Shown here: positions 50,744 through 64,000 of the stretch, one piece after another
How positions within the stretch are numbered: position 1 is the first letter of the stretch
Layout of the letters: every line of letters starts with the position of its first letter
Source of the DNA: Hippopus hippopus
Taxonomy: Eukaryota; Mollusca; Bivalvia; Cardiida; Cardiidae
Direction of reading: 5' to 3'
Length of the DNA: 64,000 nt
Assembly (NCBI GenBank): GCA_946811185.2
Contig: OX328109.1
Location: 31,728,129 to 31,792,128, forward strand
Program-made: the position numbers and the translations under genes
The notes under the pieces: model-generated
Told to the model about the DNA's origin: nothing
Databases searched by the model: none
What the model saw: only the letters and a program-made list of their open reading frames with translations

Positions 50744-53179
50744 GCATGCACCCACCACATATGCCAGATTTCACTGAAAATGGGCGAAAATTTACGAAAA
50801 CAGGGTGACAGAAGACCTTGGTTTGGTGCCTTCTAGCACCTTGCAAGAGTCACTTCCCCTGATCCCTTAATCCCTTGATTCAATTTGCTTTTCTAATTCA
50901 GGCCAACTCCAATACTGCACATTGATACTTTGAATATGCTAAGATGATCAATGTACAGTGTAGAATCCCCAGAAAATAATGTCACAAGTGGCTAAAAAAG
51001 ACTGAAAACTCTTTCAGTAGCAGCTGCTTCCTATTGCGTAAATCAAACAAAGGGAACTAAATTTTTATTTTTTTTTAATCTCTTTGTACCGTGACAAGAA
51101 ACCAAATTACGTTGACTACCGTCTCATACATGCCAGTTACGCACCCGCGAAAACATGAAAAATCAACTTATGGCACATTCCATAGCAGACGACAACTGTT
51201 GCATAAGTCAAATATAGGGAACAAGTTTTTTTCCTTTTCTCTTACTAGGGCCATTGAATTGGTTACTAACTCAGGCATGCTGCACATTGATACTTTGAAT
51301 ATGCTAAGATGATCAATTTACAGTGTAGAATTCCCAGAAAATAATGTCACAAGTAGCTAAAAAAGACTGAAAAATCTTTCAGTAGCAACTGCTTCCTATT
51401 GCATAAATCAAAGAAAGGGAACTAAATTTTTATTTATTTTTTTTTAATCTCTTTATACCGTGACAAGAAACCAAGTTACGATGACTACCGTCTTGTACGT
51501 GCCAGTTACGTGCCCGCGAAAACATGAAAAATCGACTTACGGCACATTCCATAGCAGACAACAACTGTTGCTTAAATCAAGTATAGGGAACAAGTTTTTT
51601 TCCTTTTCTCTTACTAGGGCCATTGAATTGGTTACTAACTCAGGCATGCTGCACATTGATACTTTTAATATGCTAAGATGATCAATATACAGTGTAGAAT
51701 CCCCAGAAAATAATGTCACAAGTAGCTAAAAAAGACTGAAAAATCTTTCAGTAGCAACTGCTTCCTATTGCATAAATCAAAGAAAGGGAACTAAATTTTT
51801 ATTTATTTTTTTTTTAATCTCTTTATACCGTGACAAGAAACCAAGTTACGATGACTACCGTCTTGTACGTGCCAGTTACATGCCCGCGAAAACATGAAAA
51901 ATCGACTTACAGCACATTCCATAGCAGACAACAACTGTTTGCTTAAATCAAGTATAGGGAACAAGTTTTTTTCCTTTTCTCTTACTAGGGCCATTGAATT
52001 GGTTACTAACTCAGGCATGCTGCACATTGATACTTTTAATATGCTAAGATGATCAATGTACAGTGTGGAAATCCCAGAAAATAGTGTCACAAGTGGCTAA
52101 AAAAGACTGAAAACTCTTTCAGTAACAACTGATTTCTATTGCTTAAATCAAAGAAAGGGAACTGAATTTTATTTTTTTTCTATCTCTTCATACGGCGACA
52201 AGAAACCCAGTTACATTGACTACCAACTCATGTGCCAGTTACGCGCCCGCGGAAACATGAAAAATCAACTTACGGCACATTCCATAGCAGACGACACCTG
52301 TTGCTTAAGTCAAATATAGGGAACAAGTTTTTTTCCTTTTCTCTTACTAGGGCCATTGAATTGGTTACGATGACTATTCCACCCATGCGTGAGCATTACG
52401 TGCTGCGCATAAAATCATAAAATCAACTTGGACACTTTCGGAGGCAACTGATACCTTTTGCACAAATCAAAGAAAGGTAAACCAAATTCGTTTTCTTACC
52501 AGGATCACGAAAAACATTGAACCAATTTTGGTGACCGCGTGAGTCATAAGTCGATTTTATGTTTAACCACTGCGCAAAAACATAGATTCAGAAGCAACTG
52601 GTTGCTGTTGCATAAACTTTTTCCAATAAGAAATCTTGTTCTTGTTTGAAGAATTTAGAAATAGGCCAATGAAAAACAATAAGATGTAAGAATAACTAAT
52701 AAGAAAAACAGATAAAATGGCAAAGTTGGGGATTCAACCTCTGACCATCAGGACCCAAAAAAGGTCTTGGTGCAGGGGTCTAACCCTCTTTGCCATTGAA
52801 TAGGCTGAAATGACCCGAAGAATTAACATAGATATACAGAGATTTCCCCCCCTTCCAATCAGCCAATCAAATCTCAGGCCTCTCTTAAATTATCCAATCA
52901 CAGAAGCTTTTAGAAAATCAAAATGGCGTCCAATCAGCCAATGAAATCTCAGCTTTCTCTTCAAATTATCCAATCAGAAAAGCTTTGAGAAAATCAAAAT
53001 TGCGCCCAATCAGCCAATCAAATCGCAGACACACCTCCACAATCATCCAATCAGAAAGCTTTGAGCCATTTGAAATGGCGCCCGAAAATATCGATAGAAA
53101 ACAGTGAACAAAAATCGGCATACAAGTGGATTTTATGTCTTCTTTGAAGGCTGTTATGCAGTCCTTGGCAAACTGCCAT
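50744..53179. repeat. Higher-order unit 19 (4 monomers, 2436 bp; copy of unit 11)
   Basis: Monomers start at 51091 (a), 51460 (c), 51830 (b/d chimera) and 52195 (e). The chimeric junction is identical to that in unit 11, so it predates the 22 kb duplication. Confidence 0.94.
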
Positions 53180-55984
53180 GCATGCACCCTCCACATATGC
53201 CAGATTTCACTGAAAATGGGCGAAAATTTACGAAAACAGGGTGACAGAAGACCTTGGTTTGGTGCCTTCTAGCACCTTGCAAGAGTCACTTCCCCTGATC
53301 CCTTAATCCCTTGATTCAATTTGCTTTTCTAATTCAGGCCAACTCCAATACTGCACATTGATACTTTGAATATGCTAAGATGATCAATGTACAGTGTAGA
53401 ATCCCCAGAAAATAATGTCACAAGTGGCTAAAATAGACTGAAAACTCTTTCAGTAGCAGCTGCTTCCTATTGCGTAAATCAAACAAAGGGAACTAAATTT
53501 TTATTTTTTTTTTAATCTCTTTGTACCGTGAAAAGAAACCAAATTACGTTGACTACCGTCTCATACATGCCAGTTACGCACCCGCGAAAACATGAAAAAT
53601 CGACTTATGGCACATTCCATAGCAGACGACAACTGTTGCATAAGTCAAATATAGGGAACAAGTTTTTTTCCTTTTCTCTTACTAGGGCCATTGAATTGGT
53701 TACTAACTCAGGCATGCTGCACATTGATACTTTTAATATGCTAAGATGATCAATGTACAGTGTAGAATCCCCAGAAAATAATGTCACAAGTAGCTAAAAA
53801 AGACTGAAAAATCTTTCAGTAGCAACTGCTTCCTATTGCATAAATCAAAGAAAGGGAACTAAATTTTTATTTATTTTTTTTAATCTCTTTATACCGTGAC
53901 AAGAAACCAAGTTACGATGACTACCGTCTTGTACGTGCCAGTTACGTGCCCGCGAAAACATGAAAAATCAACTTACAGCACATTCCATAGCAGACAACAA
54001 CTGTTTGCTTAAATCAAGTATAGGGAACAAGTTTTTTTCCTTTTCTCTTACTAGGGCCATTGAATTGGTTACTAACTCAGGCATGCTGCACATTGATACT
54101 TTTAATATGCTAAGATGATCAATATACAGTGTAGAATCCCCAGAAAATAATGTCACAAGTAGCTAAAAAAGACTGAAAAATCTTTCAGTAGCAACTGCTT
54201 CCTATTGCATAAATCAAAGAAAGGGAACTAAATTTTTATTTATTTTTTTTTAATCTCTTTATACCGTGACAAGAAACCAAGTTACGATGACTACCGTCTT
54301 GTACGTGCCAGTTACGTGCCCGCGAAAACATGAAAAATCGACTTACGGCACATTCCATAGCAGACAACAACTGTTGCTTAAATCAAGTATAGGGAACAAG
54401 TTTTTTTTCCTTTTCTCTTACTAGGGCCATTGAATTGGTTACTAACTCAGGCATGCTGCACATTGATACTTTTAATATGCTAAGATGATCAATATACAGT
54501 GTAGAATCCCCAGAAAATAATGTCATGAGTAGCTAAAAAAGACTGAAAAATCTTTCAGTAGCAACTGCTTCCTATTGCATAAATCAAAGAAAGGGAACTA
54601 AATTTTTATTTATTTTTTTTTAATCTCTTTATACCGTGACAAGAAACCAAGTTACGATGACTACCGTCTTGTACGTGCCAGTTACGTGCCCGCGAAAACA
54701 TGAAAAATCGACTTACGGCACATTCCATAGCAGACAACAACTGTTGCTTAAATCAAGTATAGGGAACAAGTTTTTTTCCTTTTCTCTTACTAGGGCCATT
54801 GAATTGGTTACTAACTCAGGCATGCTGCACATTGATACTTTTAATATGCTAAGATGATCAATGTACAGTGTGGAAATCCCAGAAAATAGTGTCACAAGTG
54901 GCTAAAAAAGACTGAAAACTCTTTCAGTAACAACTGATTTCTATTGCTTAAATCAAAGAAAGGGAACTGAATTTTATTTTTTTTCTATCTCTTCATACGG
55001 CGACAAGAAACCCAGTTACATTGACTACCAACTCATGTGCCAGTTACGCGCCCGCGGAAACATGAAAAATCAACTTACGGCACATTCCATAGCAGACGAC
55101 ACCTGTTGCTTAAGTCAAATATAGGGAACAAGTTTTTTTCCTTTTCTCTTACTAGGGCCATTGAATTGGTTACGATGACTATTCCACCCATGCGTGAGCA
55201 TTACGTGCTGCGCATAAAATCATAAAATCAACTTGGACACTTTCGGAGGCAACTGATACCTTTTGCACAAATCAAAGAAAGGTAAACCAAATTCGTTTTC
55301 TTACCAGGATCACGAAAAACATTGAACCAATTTTGGTGACCGCGTGAGTCATAAGTCGATTTTATGTTTAACCACTGCGCAAAAACATAGATTCAGAAGC
55401 AACTGGTTGCTGTTGCATAAACTTTTTCCAATAAGAAATCTTGTTCTTGTTTGAAGAATTTAGAAATAGGCCAATGAAAAACAATAAGATGTAAGAATAA
55501 CTAATAAGAAAAACAGATAAAATGGCAAAGTTGGGGATTCAACCTCTGACCATCAGGACCCAAAAAAGGTCTTGGTGCAGGGGTCTAACCCTCTTTGCCA
55601 TTGAATAGGCTGAAATGACCCGAAGAATTAACATAGATATACAGAGATTTCCCCCCCTTCCAATCAGCCAATCAAATCTCAGGCCTCTCTTAAATTATCC
55701 AATCACAGAAGCTTTTAGAAAATCAAAATGGCGTCCAATCAGCCAATGAAATCTCAGCTTTCTCTTCAAATTATCCAATCAGAAAAGCTTTGAGAAAATC
55801 AAAATTGCGCCCAATCAGCCAATCAAATCGCAGACACACCTCCACAATCATCCAATCAGAAAGCTTTGAGCCATTTGAAATGGCGCCCGAAAATATCGAT
55901 AGAAAACAGTGAACAAAAATCGGCATAAAAGTGGATTTTATGTCTTCTTTGAAGGCTGTTATGCAGTCCTTGGCAAACTGCCAT
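53180..55984. repeat. Higher-order unit 20 (5 monomers, 2805 bp; copy of unit 12)
   Basis: Monomers start at 53528 (a), 53896 (b), 54266 (c), 54636 (d) and 55000 (e). It shares TGTCATGAGTAGC and the longer T-tract in c. Confidence 0.94.
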
Positions 55985-58787
55985 GCATGCACCCTCCACA
56001 TATGCCAGATTTCACTGAAAATGGGCAAAAATTTACGAAAACAGGGTGACAGAAGACCTTGGTTTGGTGCCTTCTAGCACCTTGCAAGAGTCACTTCCCC
56101 TGATCCCTTAATCCCTTGATTCAATTTGCTTTTCTAATTCAGGCCAACTCCAATACTGCATATTGATACTTTGAATATGCTAAGATGATCAATGTACAGT
56201 GTAGAATCCCCAGAAAATAATGTCACAAGTGGCTAAAATAGACTGAAAACTCTTTCAGTAGCAGCTGCTTCCTATTGCGTAAATCAAACAAAGGGAACTA
56301 AATTTTTATTTTTTTTTAATCTCTTTGTACCGTGACAAGAAACCAAATTACGTTGACTACCGTCTCATACATGCCAGTTACGCACCCGAGAAAACATGAA
56401 AAATCGACTTATGGCACATTCCATAGCAGACGACAACTGTTGCATGAGTCAAATATAGGGAACAAGTTTTTTTCCTTTTCTCTTACTAGGGCCATTGAAT
56501 TGGTTACTAACTCAGGCATGCTGCACATTGATACTTTGAATATGCTAAGATGATCAATGTACAGTGTAGAATCCCCAGAAAATAATGTCACAAGTAGCTA
56601 AAAAAGACTGAAAAATCTTTCAGTAGCAACTGCTTCCTATTGCATAAATCAAAGAAAGGGAACTAAATTTTTATTTATTTTTTTTAATCTCTTTATACCG
56701 TGACAAGAAACCAAGTTACGATGACTACCGTCTTGTACGTGCCAGTTACGTGCCCGCGAAAACATGAAAAATCGACTTACAGCACATTCCATAGCAGACA
56801 ACAACTGTTTGCTTAAATCAAGTATAGGGAACAAGTTTTTTTCCTTTTCTCTTACTAGGGCCATTGAATTGGTTACTAACTCAGGCATACTGCACATTGA
56901 TACTTTTAATATGCTAAGATGATCAATATACAGTGTAGAATCCCCAGAAAATAATGTCACAAGTAGCTAAAAAAGACTGAAAAATCTTTCAGTAGCAACT
57001 GCTTCCTATTGCATAAATCAAAGAAAGGGAACTAAATTTTTATTTATTTTTTTTTAATCTCTTTATACCGTGACAAGAAACCAAGTTACGATGACTACCG
57101 TCTTGTACGTGCCAGTTACGTGCCCACGAAAACATGAAAAATCGACTTACGGCACATTCCATAGCAGACAACAACTGTTGCTTAAATCAAGTATAGGGAA
57201 CAAGTTTTTTTCCTTTTCTCTTACTAGGGCCATTGAATTGGTTACTAACTCAGGCATGCTGCACATTGATACTTTTAATATGCTAAGATGATCAATATAC
57301 AGTGTAGAATCCCCAGAAAATAATGTCACAAGTAGCTAAAAAAGACTGAAAAATCTTTCAGTAGCAACTGCTTCCTATTGCATAAATCAAAGAAAGGGAA
57401 CTAAATTTTTATTTATTTTTTTTTAATCTCTTTATACCGTGACAAGAAACCAAGTTACGATGACTACCGTCTTGTACGTGCCAGTTACGTGCCCGTGAAA
57501 ACATGAAAAATCGACTTACAGCACATTCCATAGCAGACAACAACTGTTGCTTAAATCAAGTATAGGGAACAAGTTTTTTTCCTTTTCTCTTACTAGGGCC
57601 ATTGAATTGGTTACTAACTCAGGCATGCTGCACATTGATACTTTTAATATGCTAAGATGATCAATGTACAGTGTGGAAATCCCAGAAAATAGTGTCACAA
57701 GTGGCTAAAAAAGACTGAAAACTCTTTCAGTAACAACTGATTTCTATTGCTTAAATCAAAGAAAGGGAACTGAATTTTATTTTTTTTCTATCTCTTCATA
57801 CGGCGACAAGAAACCCAGTTACATTGACTACCAACTCATGTGCCAGTTACGCGCCCGCGGAAACATGAAAAATCAACTTACGGCACATTCCATAGCAGAC
57901 GACACCTGTTGCTTAAGTCAAATATAGGGAACAAGTTTTTTTCCTTTTCTCTTACTAGGGCCATTGAATTGGTTACGATGACTATTCCACCCATGCGTGA
58001 CCATTACGTGCTGCGCATAAAATCATAAAATCAACTTGGACACTTTCGGAGGCAACTGATACCTTTTGCACAAATCAAAGAAAGGTAAACCAAATTCGTT
58101 TTCTTACCAGGATCACGAAAAACATTGAACCAATTTTGGTGACCGCCTGAGTCATAAGTCGATTTTATGCTTAACCACTGCGCAAAAACATAGATTCAGA
58201 AGCAACTGGTTGCTGTTGCATAAACTTTTTCCAATAAGAAATCTTGTTCTTGTTTGAAGAATTTAGAAATAGGCCAATGAAAAACAATAAGATGTAAGAA
58301 TAACTAATAAGAAAAACAGATAAAATGGCAAAGTTGGGGATTCAACCTCTGACCATCAGGACCCAAAAAAGGTCTTGGTGCAGGGGTCTAACCCTCTTTG
58401 CCATTGAATAATCTGAAATGACCCGAAGAATTAACATAGATATACAGAGATTTCCCCCCCTTCCAATCAGCCAATCAAATCTCAGGCCTCTCTTAAATTA
58501 TCCAATCACAGAAGCTTTTAGAAAATCAAAATGGCGTCCAATCAGCCAATGAAATCTCAGCTTTCTCTTCAAATTATCCAATCAGAAAAGCTTTGAGAAA
58601 ATCAAAATTGCGCCCAATCAGCCAATCAAATCGCAGACACACCTCCACAATCATCCAATCAGAAAGCTTTGAGCCATTTGAAATGGCGCCCGAAAATATC
58701 GATAGAAAACAGTGAACAAAAATCGGCATAAAAGTGGATTTTATGTCTTCTTTGAAGGCTGTTATGCAGTCCTTGGCAAACTGCCAT
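55985..58787. repeat. Higher-order unit 21 (5 monomers, 2803 bp; copy of unit 13)
   Basis: Monomers start at 56332 (a), 56700 (b), 57070 (c), 57439 (d) and 57803 (e). It differs from unit 13 at 57565 (G, against A at 35505). All other marks I compared agree, including CCCACG, CCCGTG and GAATAATCTG. Confidence 0.94.
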
Positions 58788-61590
58788 GCATGCACCCTCC
58801 ACATATGCCAGATTTCACTGAAAATGGGCAAAAATTTACGAAAACAGGGTGACAGAAGACCTTGGTTTGGTGCCTTCTAGCACCTTGCAAGAGTCACTTC
58901 CCCTGATCCCTTAATCCCTTGATTCAATTTGCTTTTCTAATTCAGGCCAACTCCAATACTGCACATTGATATTTTGAATATGCTAAGATGATCAATGTAC
59001 AGTGTAGAATCCCCAGAAAATAATGTCACAAGTGGCTAAAATAGACTGAAAACTCTTTCAGTAGCAGCTGCTTCCTATTGCGTAAATCAAACAAAGGGAA
59101 CTAAATTTTTATTTTTTTTTAATCTCTTTGTACCGTGAAAAGAAACCAAATTACGTTGACTACCGTCTCATACATGCCAGTTACGCACCCGCGAAAACAT
59201 GAAAAATCGACTTATGGCACATTCCATAGCAGACGACAACTGTTGCATAAGTCAAATATAGGGAACAAGTTTTTTTCCTTTTCTCTTACTAGGGCCATTG
59301 AATTGGTTACTAACTCAGGCATGCTGCACATTGATACTTTTAATATGCTAAGATGATCAATGTACAGTGTAGAATCCCCAGAAAATAATGTCACAAGTAG
59401 CTAAAAAAGACTGAAAAATCTTTCAGTAGCAACTGCTTCCTATTGCATAAATCAAAGAAAGGGAACTAAATTTTTATTTATTTTTTTTAATCTCTTTATA
59501 CCGTGACAAGAAACCAAGTTACGATGACTACCGTCTTGTACGTGCCAGTTACGTGCCCGCGAAAACATGAAAAATCGACTTACAGCACATTCCATAGCAG
59601 ACAACAACTGTTTGCTTAAATCAAGTATAGGGAACAAGTTTTTTTCCTTTTCTCTTACTAGGGCCATTGAATTGGTTACTAACTCAGGCATGCTGCACAT
59701 TGATACTTTTAATATGCTAAGATGATCAATATACAGTGTAGAATCCCCAGAAAATAATGTCACAAGTAGCTAAAAAAGACTGAAAAATCTTTCAGTAGCA
59801 ACTGCTTCCTATTGCATAAATCAAAGAAAGGGAACTAAATTTTTATTTATTTTTTTTTAATCTCTTTATACCATGACAAGAAACCAAGTTACGATGACTA
59901 CCCTCTTGTACGTGCCAGTTACGTGCCCGCGAAAACATGAAAAATCAACTTACGGCACATTCCATAGCAGACAACAACTGTTGCTTAAATCAAGTATAGG
60001 GAACAAGTTTTTTTCCTTTTCTCTTACTAGGGCCATTGAATTGGTTACTAACTCAGGCATGCTGCACATTGATACTTTTAATATGCTAAGATGATCAATA
60101 TACAGTGTAGAATCCCCAGAAAATAATGTCACAAGTAGCTAAAAAAGACTGAAAAATCTTTCAGTAGCAACTGCTTCCTATTGCATAAATCAAAGAAAGG
60201 GAACTAAATTTTTATTTATTTTTTTTTAATCTCTTTATACCGTGACAAGAAACCAAGTTACGATGACTACCGTCTTGTACGTGCCAGTTACGTGCCCGCG
60301 AAAACATGAAAAATCGACTTACGGCACATTCCATAGCAGACAACAACTGTTGCTTAAATCAAGTATAGGGAACAAGTTTTTTTCCTTTTCTCTTACTAGG
60401 GCCATTGAATTGGTTACTAACTCAGGCATGCTGCACATTGATACTTTTAATATGCTAAGATGATCAATGTACAGTGTGGAAATCCCAGAAAATAGTGTCA
60501 CAAGTGGCTAAAAAAGACTGAAAACTCTTTCAGTAACAACTGATTTCTATTGCTTAAATCAAACAAAGGGAACTGAATTTTATTTTTTTTCTATCTCTTC
60601 ATACGGCGACAAGAAACCCAGTTACATTGACTACCAACTCATGTGCCAGTTACGCGCCCGCGGAAACATGAAAAATCAACTTACGGCACATTCCATAGCA
60701 GACGACACCTGTTGCTTAAGTCAAATATAGGGAACAAGTTTTTTTCCTTTTCTCTTACTAGGGCCATTGAATTGGTTACGATGACTATTCCACCCATGCG
60801 TGACCATTACGTGCTGCGCATAAAATCATAAAATCAACTTGGACACTTTCGGAGGCAACTGATACCTTTTGCACAAATCAAAGAAAGGTAAACCAAATTC
60901 GTTTTCTTACCAGGATCACGAAAAACATTGAACCAATTTTGGTGACCGCGTGAGTCATAAGTCGATTTTATGTTTAACCACTGCGCAAAAACATAGATTC
61001 AGAAGCAACTGGTTGCTGTTGCATAAACTTTTTCCAATAAGAAATCTTGTTCTTGTTTGAAGAATTTAGAAATAGGCCAATGAAAAACAATAAGATGTAA
61101 GAATAACTAATAATAAAAACAGATAAAATGGCAAAGTTGGGGATTCAACCTTTGACCATCAGGACCCAAAAAAGGTCTTGGTGCAGGGGTCTAACCCTCT
61201 TTGCCATTGAATAGGCTGAAATGACCCGAAGAATTAACATAGATATACAGAGATTTCCCCCCCTTCCAATCAGCCAATCAAATCTCAGGCCTCTCTTAAA
61301 TTATCCAATCACAGAAGCTTTTAGAAAATCAAAATGGCGTCCAATCAGCCAATGAAATCTCAGCTTTCTCTTCAAATTATCCAATCAGAAAAGCTTTGAG
61401 AAAATTAAAATTGCGCCCAATCAGCCAATCAAATCGCAGACACACCTCCACAATCATCCAATCAGAAAGCTTTGAGCCATTTGAAATGGCGCCCGAAAAT
61501 ATCGATAGAAAACAGTGAACAAAAATCGGCATAAAAGTGGATTTTATGTCTTCTTTGAAGGCTGTTATGCAGTCCTTGGCAAACTGCCAT
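58788..61590. repeat. Higher-order unit 22 (5 monomers, 2803 bp; copy of unit 14)
   Basis: Monomers start at 59135 (a), 59503 (b), 59873 (c), 60242 (d) and 60606 (e). It shares CCATGACAAG, CTACCCTCTTG and CAACCTTTGACC with unit 14. Confidence 0.94.
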
Positions 61591-64000
61591 GCATGCACCC
61601 ACCACATATGCCAGATTTCACTAAAAATGGGCGAAAATGTACGAAAACAGGGTGACAGAAGACCTTGGTTTGGTGCCTTCTAGCACCTTGCAAGAGTCAC
61701 TTCCCCTGATCCCTTAATCCCTTGATTCAATTTGCTTTTCTAATTCAGGCCAACTCCAATACTGCACATTGATACTTTGAATATGCTAAGATGATCAATG
61801 TACAGTGTAGAATCCCCAGAAAATAATGTCACAAGTGGCTAAAATAGACTGAAAACTCTTTCAGTAGCAGCTGCTTCCTATTGCGTAAATCAAACAAAGG
61901 GAACTAAAGTTTTATTTTTTTTTAATCTCTTTGTACCGTGACAAGAAACCAAATTACGTTGACTACCGTCTCATACATGCCAGTTACGCACCCGCGAAAA
62001 CATGAAAAATTGACTTATGGCACATTCCATAGCAGACGACAACTGTTGCATAAGTCAAATATAGGGAACAAGTTTCTTTCCTTTTCTCTTACTAGGGCCA
62101 TTGAATTGGTTACTAACTCAGGCATGCTGCACATTGATACTTTTAATATGCTAAGATGATCAATGTACAGTGTAGAATCCCCAGAAAATAATGTCACAAG
62201 TAGCTAAAAAAGACTGAAAAATCTTTCAGTAGCAACTGCTTCCTATTGCATAATTCAAAGAAAGGGAACTAAATTTTTATTTATTTTTTTTAATCTCTTT
62301 ATACCGTGACAAGAAACCAAGTTACGATGACTACCGTCTTGTACGTGCCAGTTACGTGCCCGCGAAAACATGAAAAATCGACTTACAGCACATTCCATAG
62401 CAGACAACAACTGTTTGCTTAAATCAAGTATAGGGAACAAGTTTTTTTCCTTTTCTCTTACTAGGGCCATTGAATTGGTTACTAACTCAGGCATGCTGCA
62501 CATTGATACTTTTAATATGCTAAGATGATCAATATACAGTGTAGAATCCCCAGAAAATAATGTCACAAGTAGCTAAAAAAGACTGAAAAATCTTTCAGTA
62601 GCAACTGCTTCCTATTGCATAAATCAAAGAAAGGGAACTAAATTTTTATTTATTTTTTTTTAATCTCTTTATACCGTGACAAGAAACCAAGTTACGATGA
62701 CTACCGTCTTGTACGTGCCAGTTACGTGCCCGCGAAAACATGAAAAATCAACTTACGGCACATTCCATAGCAGACAACAACTGTTGCTTAAATCAAGTAT
62801 AGGGAACAAGTTTTTTTCCTTTTCTCTTACTAGGGCCATTGAATTGGTTACTAACTCAGGCATGCTGCACATTGATACTTTTAATATGCTAAGATGATCA
62901 ATGTACAGTGTGGAAATCCCAGAAAATAGTGTCACAAGTGGCTAAAAAAGACTGAAAACTCTTTCAGTAACAACTGATTTCTATTGCTTAAATCAAAGAA
63001 AGGGAACTGAATTTTATTTTTTTTCTATCTCTTCATACGGCGACAAGAAACCCAGTTACATTGACTACCAACTCATGTGCCAGTTACGCGCCCGCGGAAA
63101 CATGAAAAATCAACTTACGGCACATTCCATAGCAGACGACACCTGTTGCTTAAGTCAAATATAGGGAACAAGTTTTTTTCCTTTTCTCTTACTAGGGCCA
63201 TTGAATTGGTTATGATGACTATTCCACCCATGCGTGACCATTACGTGCTGCGCATAAAATCATAAAATCAACTTGGACACTTTCGGAGGCAACTGATACC
63301 TTTTGCACAAATCAAAGAAAGGTAAACCAAATTCGTTTTCTTACCAGGATCACGAAAAACATTGAACCAATGTTGGTGACCGCGTGAGTCATAAGTCGAT
63401 TTTATGTTTAACCACTGCGCAAAAACATAGATTCAGAAGCAACTGGTTGCTGTTGCATAAACTTTTTCCAATAAGAAATCTTGTTCTTGTTTGAAGAATT
63501 TAGAAATAGGCCAATGAAAAACAATAAGATGTAAGAATAACTAATAATAAAAACAGATAAAATGGCAAAGTTGGGGATTCAACCTCTGACCATCAGGACC
63601 CAAAAAAGGTCTTGGTGCAGGGGTCTAACCCTCTTTGCCATTGAATAGGCTGAAATGACCCGAAGAATTAACATAGATATACAGAGATTTCCCCCCCTTC
63701 CAATCAGCCAATCAAATCTCAGGCCTCTCTTAAATTATCCAATCACAGAAGCTTTTAGAAAATCAAAATGGCGTCCAATCAGCCAATGAAATCTCAGCTT
63801 TCTCTTCAAATTATCCAATCAGAAAAGCTTTGAGAAAATCAAAATTGCGCCCAATCAGCCAATCAAATCGCAGACACACCTCCACAATCATCCAATCAGA
63901 AAGCTTTGAGCCATTTGGAATGGCGCCCGAAAATATCGATAGAAAACAGTGAACAAAAATCGGCATAAAAGTGGATTTTATGTCTTCTTTGAAGGCTGTT
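61591..64000. repeat. Higher-order unit 23 (4 monomers, cut by window end; copy of unit 15)
   Basis: Monomers start at 61938 (a), 62306 (b), 62676 (d) and 63040 (e). The window stops 24 bp before the end predicted from unit 15 (2434 bp). All marks of unit 15 that I compared are present. Confidence 0.93.

Larger units (their letters stand above)
1..64000. repeat. Higher-order satellite array filling the whole window
   Basis: Twenty-three consecutive head-to-tail units are visible, all in the same orientation, 22 complete and one cut by the window end. I phased them on the GCATGCACCC motif, which happens to be at base 1; the true repeat has no natural start. There are no inversions, no inserted foreign elements and no gene between units. 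Across the 23 units I count 114 monomers of about 369 bp (including the shortened e type) from the GTGACAAG/GCGACAAG anchor. The array runs off both ends of the window, so its full length is unknown. Concerted evolution by unequal exchange is the known mode for such arrays and fits the chimeric monomers seen here. Confidence 0.97.
43379..64000. repeat. Large near-identical repeat, copy 2 (open at right)
   Basis: Second copy of 21319-41940. The one difference noted is G at 57565 against A at 35505. The copy reaches the window end, so its right limit is not visible. The simple model predicts that the sequence just beyond resembles the left part of unit 16. Confidence 0.9.

Noticed and set aside
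1..64000. CRISPR array
   Set aside because: There are regular repeats but no unique spacers between them. Monomers are contiguous and about 369 bp, and there are no cas genes.
1..64000. Ribosomal DNA intergenic spacer
   Set aside because: Nested subrepeats and promoter-like blocks would fit a spacer, but no 18S, 5.8S, 28S or 5S sequence appears in 64 kb.
1..64000. Centromeric CENP-B box (TTCG....A..CGGG type)
   Set aside because: I found no match when reading the monomers and unit-specific segments on both strands. A centromeric location is neither supported nor excluded.
1..64000. Telomeric repeats
   Set aside because: No TTAGGG-like or other short telomere runs are present.
1..64000. Prokaryotic or phage origin
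   Set aside because: There is a complete absence of coding sequence, and the hierarchical satellite structure and CpG decay pattern do not fit a bacterial or phage genome.

Overview
The whole 64 kb window is one uninterrupted tandem array with no recognisable protein-coding gene, rRNA, functional tRNA, CRISPR array or intact mobile element. It looks like eukaryotic, probably animal, satellite DNA. The reasons are hierarchical repeat organisation, CpG positions that alternate between CG, TG and CA, clusters of CCAAT boxes and pol III-like (tRNA-like) sequence. I cannot name the species, and the strand shown is arbitrary.

The array is nested at four scales. (1) Half-monomers of about 169 and 200 bp share a core with a GCAAC..TTGC element, then AAATCAA, GGGAAC and a T-rich tract. 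(2) Two halves make a monomer of about 369 bp, which begins at GTGACAAG or GCGACAAG. (3) Monomers are grouped into a higher-order unit, usually 2803 bp. Each unit holds a 149 bp leader, a partial monomer, five position-specific monomer types (a, b, c, d, e), divergent half-monomers, an AT-rich linker, an 82 bp tRNA-like inverted structure, a 3 x 75 bp CCAAT-rich minisatellite, and a 100 bp end segment. (4) A block of eight higher-order units (22,060 bp) is itself tandemly duplicated.

Layout: units 1-7 occupy 1-19904, units 8-15 occupy 19905-41964, and units 16-23 occupy 41965-64000, with the last unit cut by the window end. Unit lengths follow monomer number: four monomers give 2434-2436 bp, five give about 2803 bp, and six give 3171-3174 bp. 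Positions 21319-41940 recur at 43379-64000 with an exact 22,060 bp offset, and I noticed only one base difference (35505 A versus 57565 G). Neighbouring units elsewhere show many differences. The block therefore reflects a very recent unequal exchange or an assembly duplication.

Units 2, 7 and 11 contain chimeric monomers that mark individual unequal crossovers or conversions. All open frames are short (about 60-103 codons), repeat with the array, overlap on both strands and lie across repeat elements, so I do not call them genes. The best candidates for a biological role are the CCAAT-rich block and the tRNA-like block, which sit close together in every unit and could in principle act as promoter-like elements for satellite transcription. 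That is inference.
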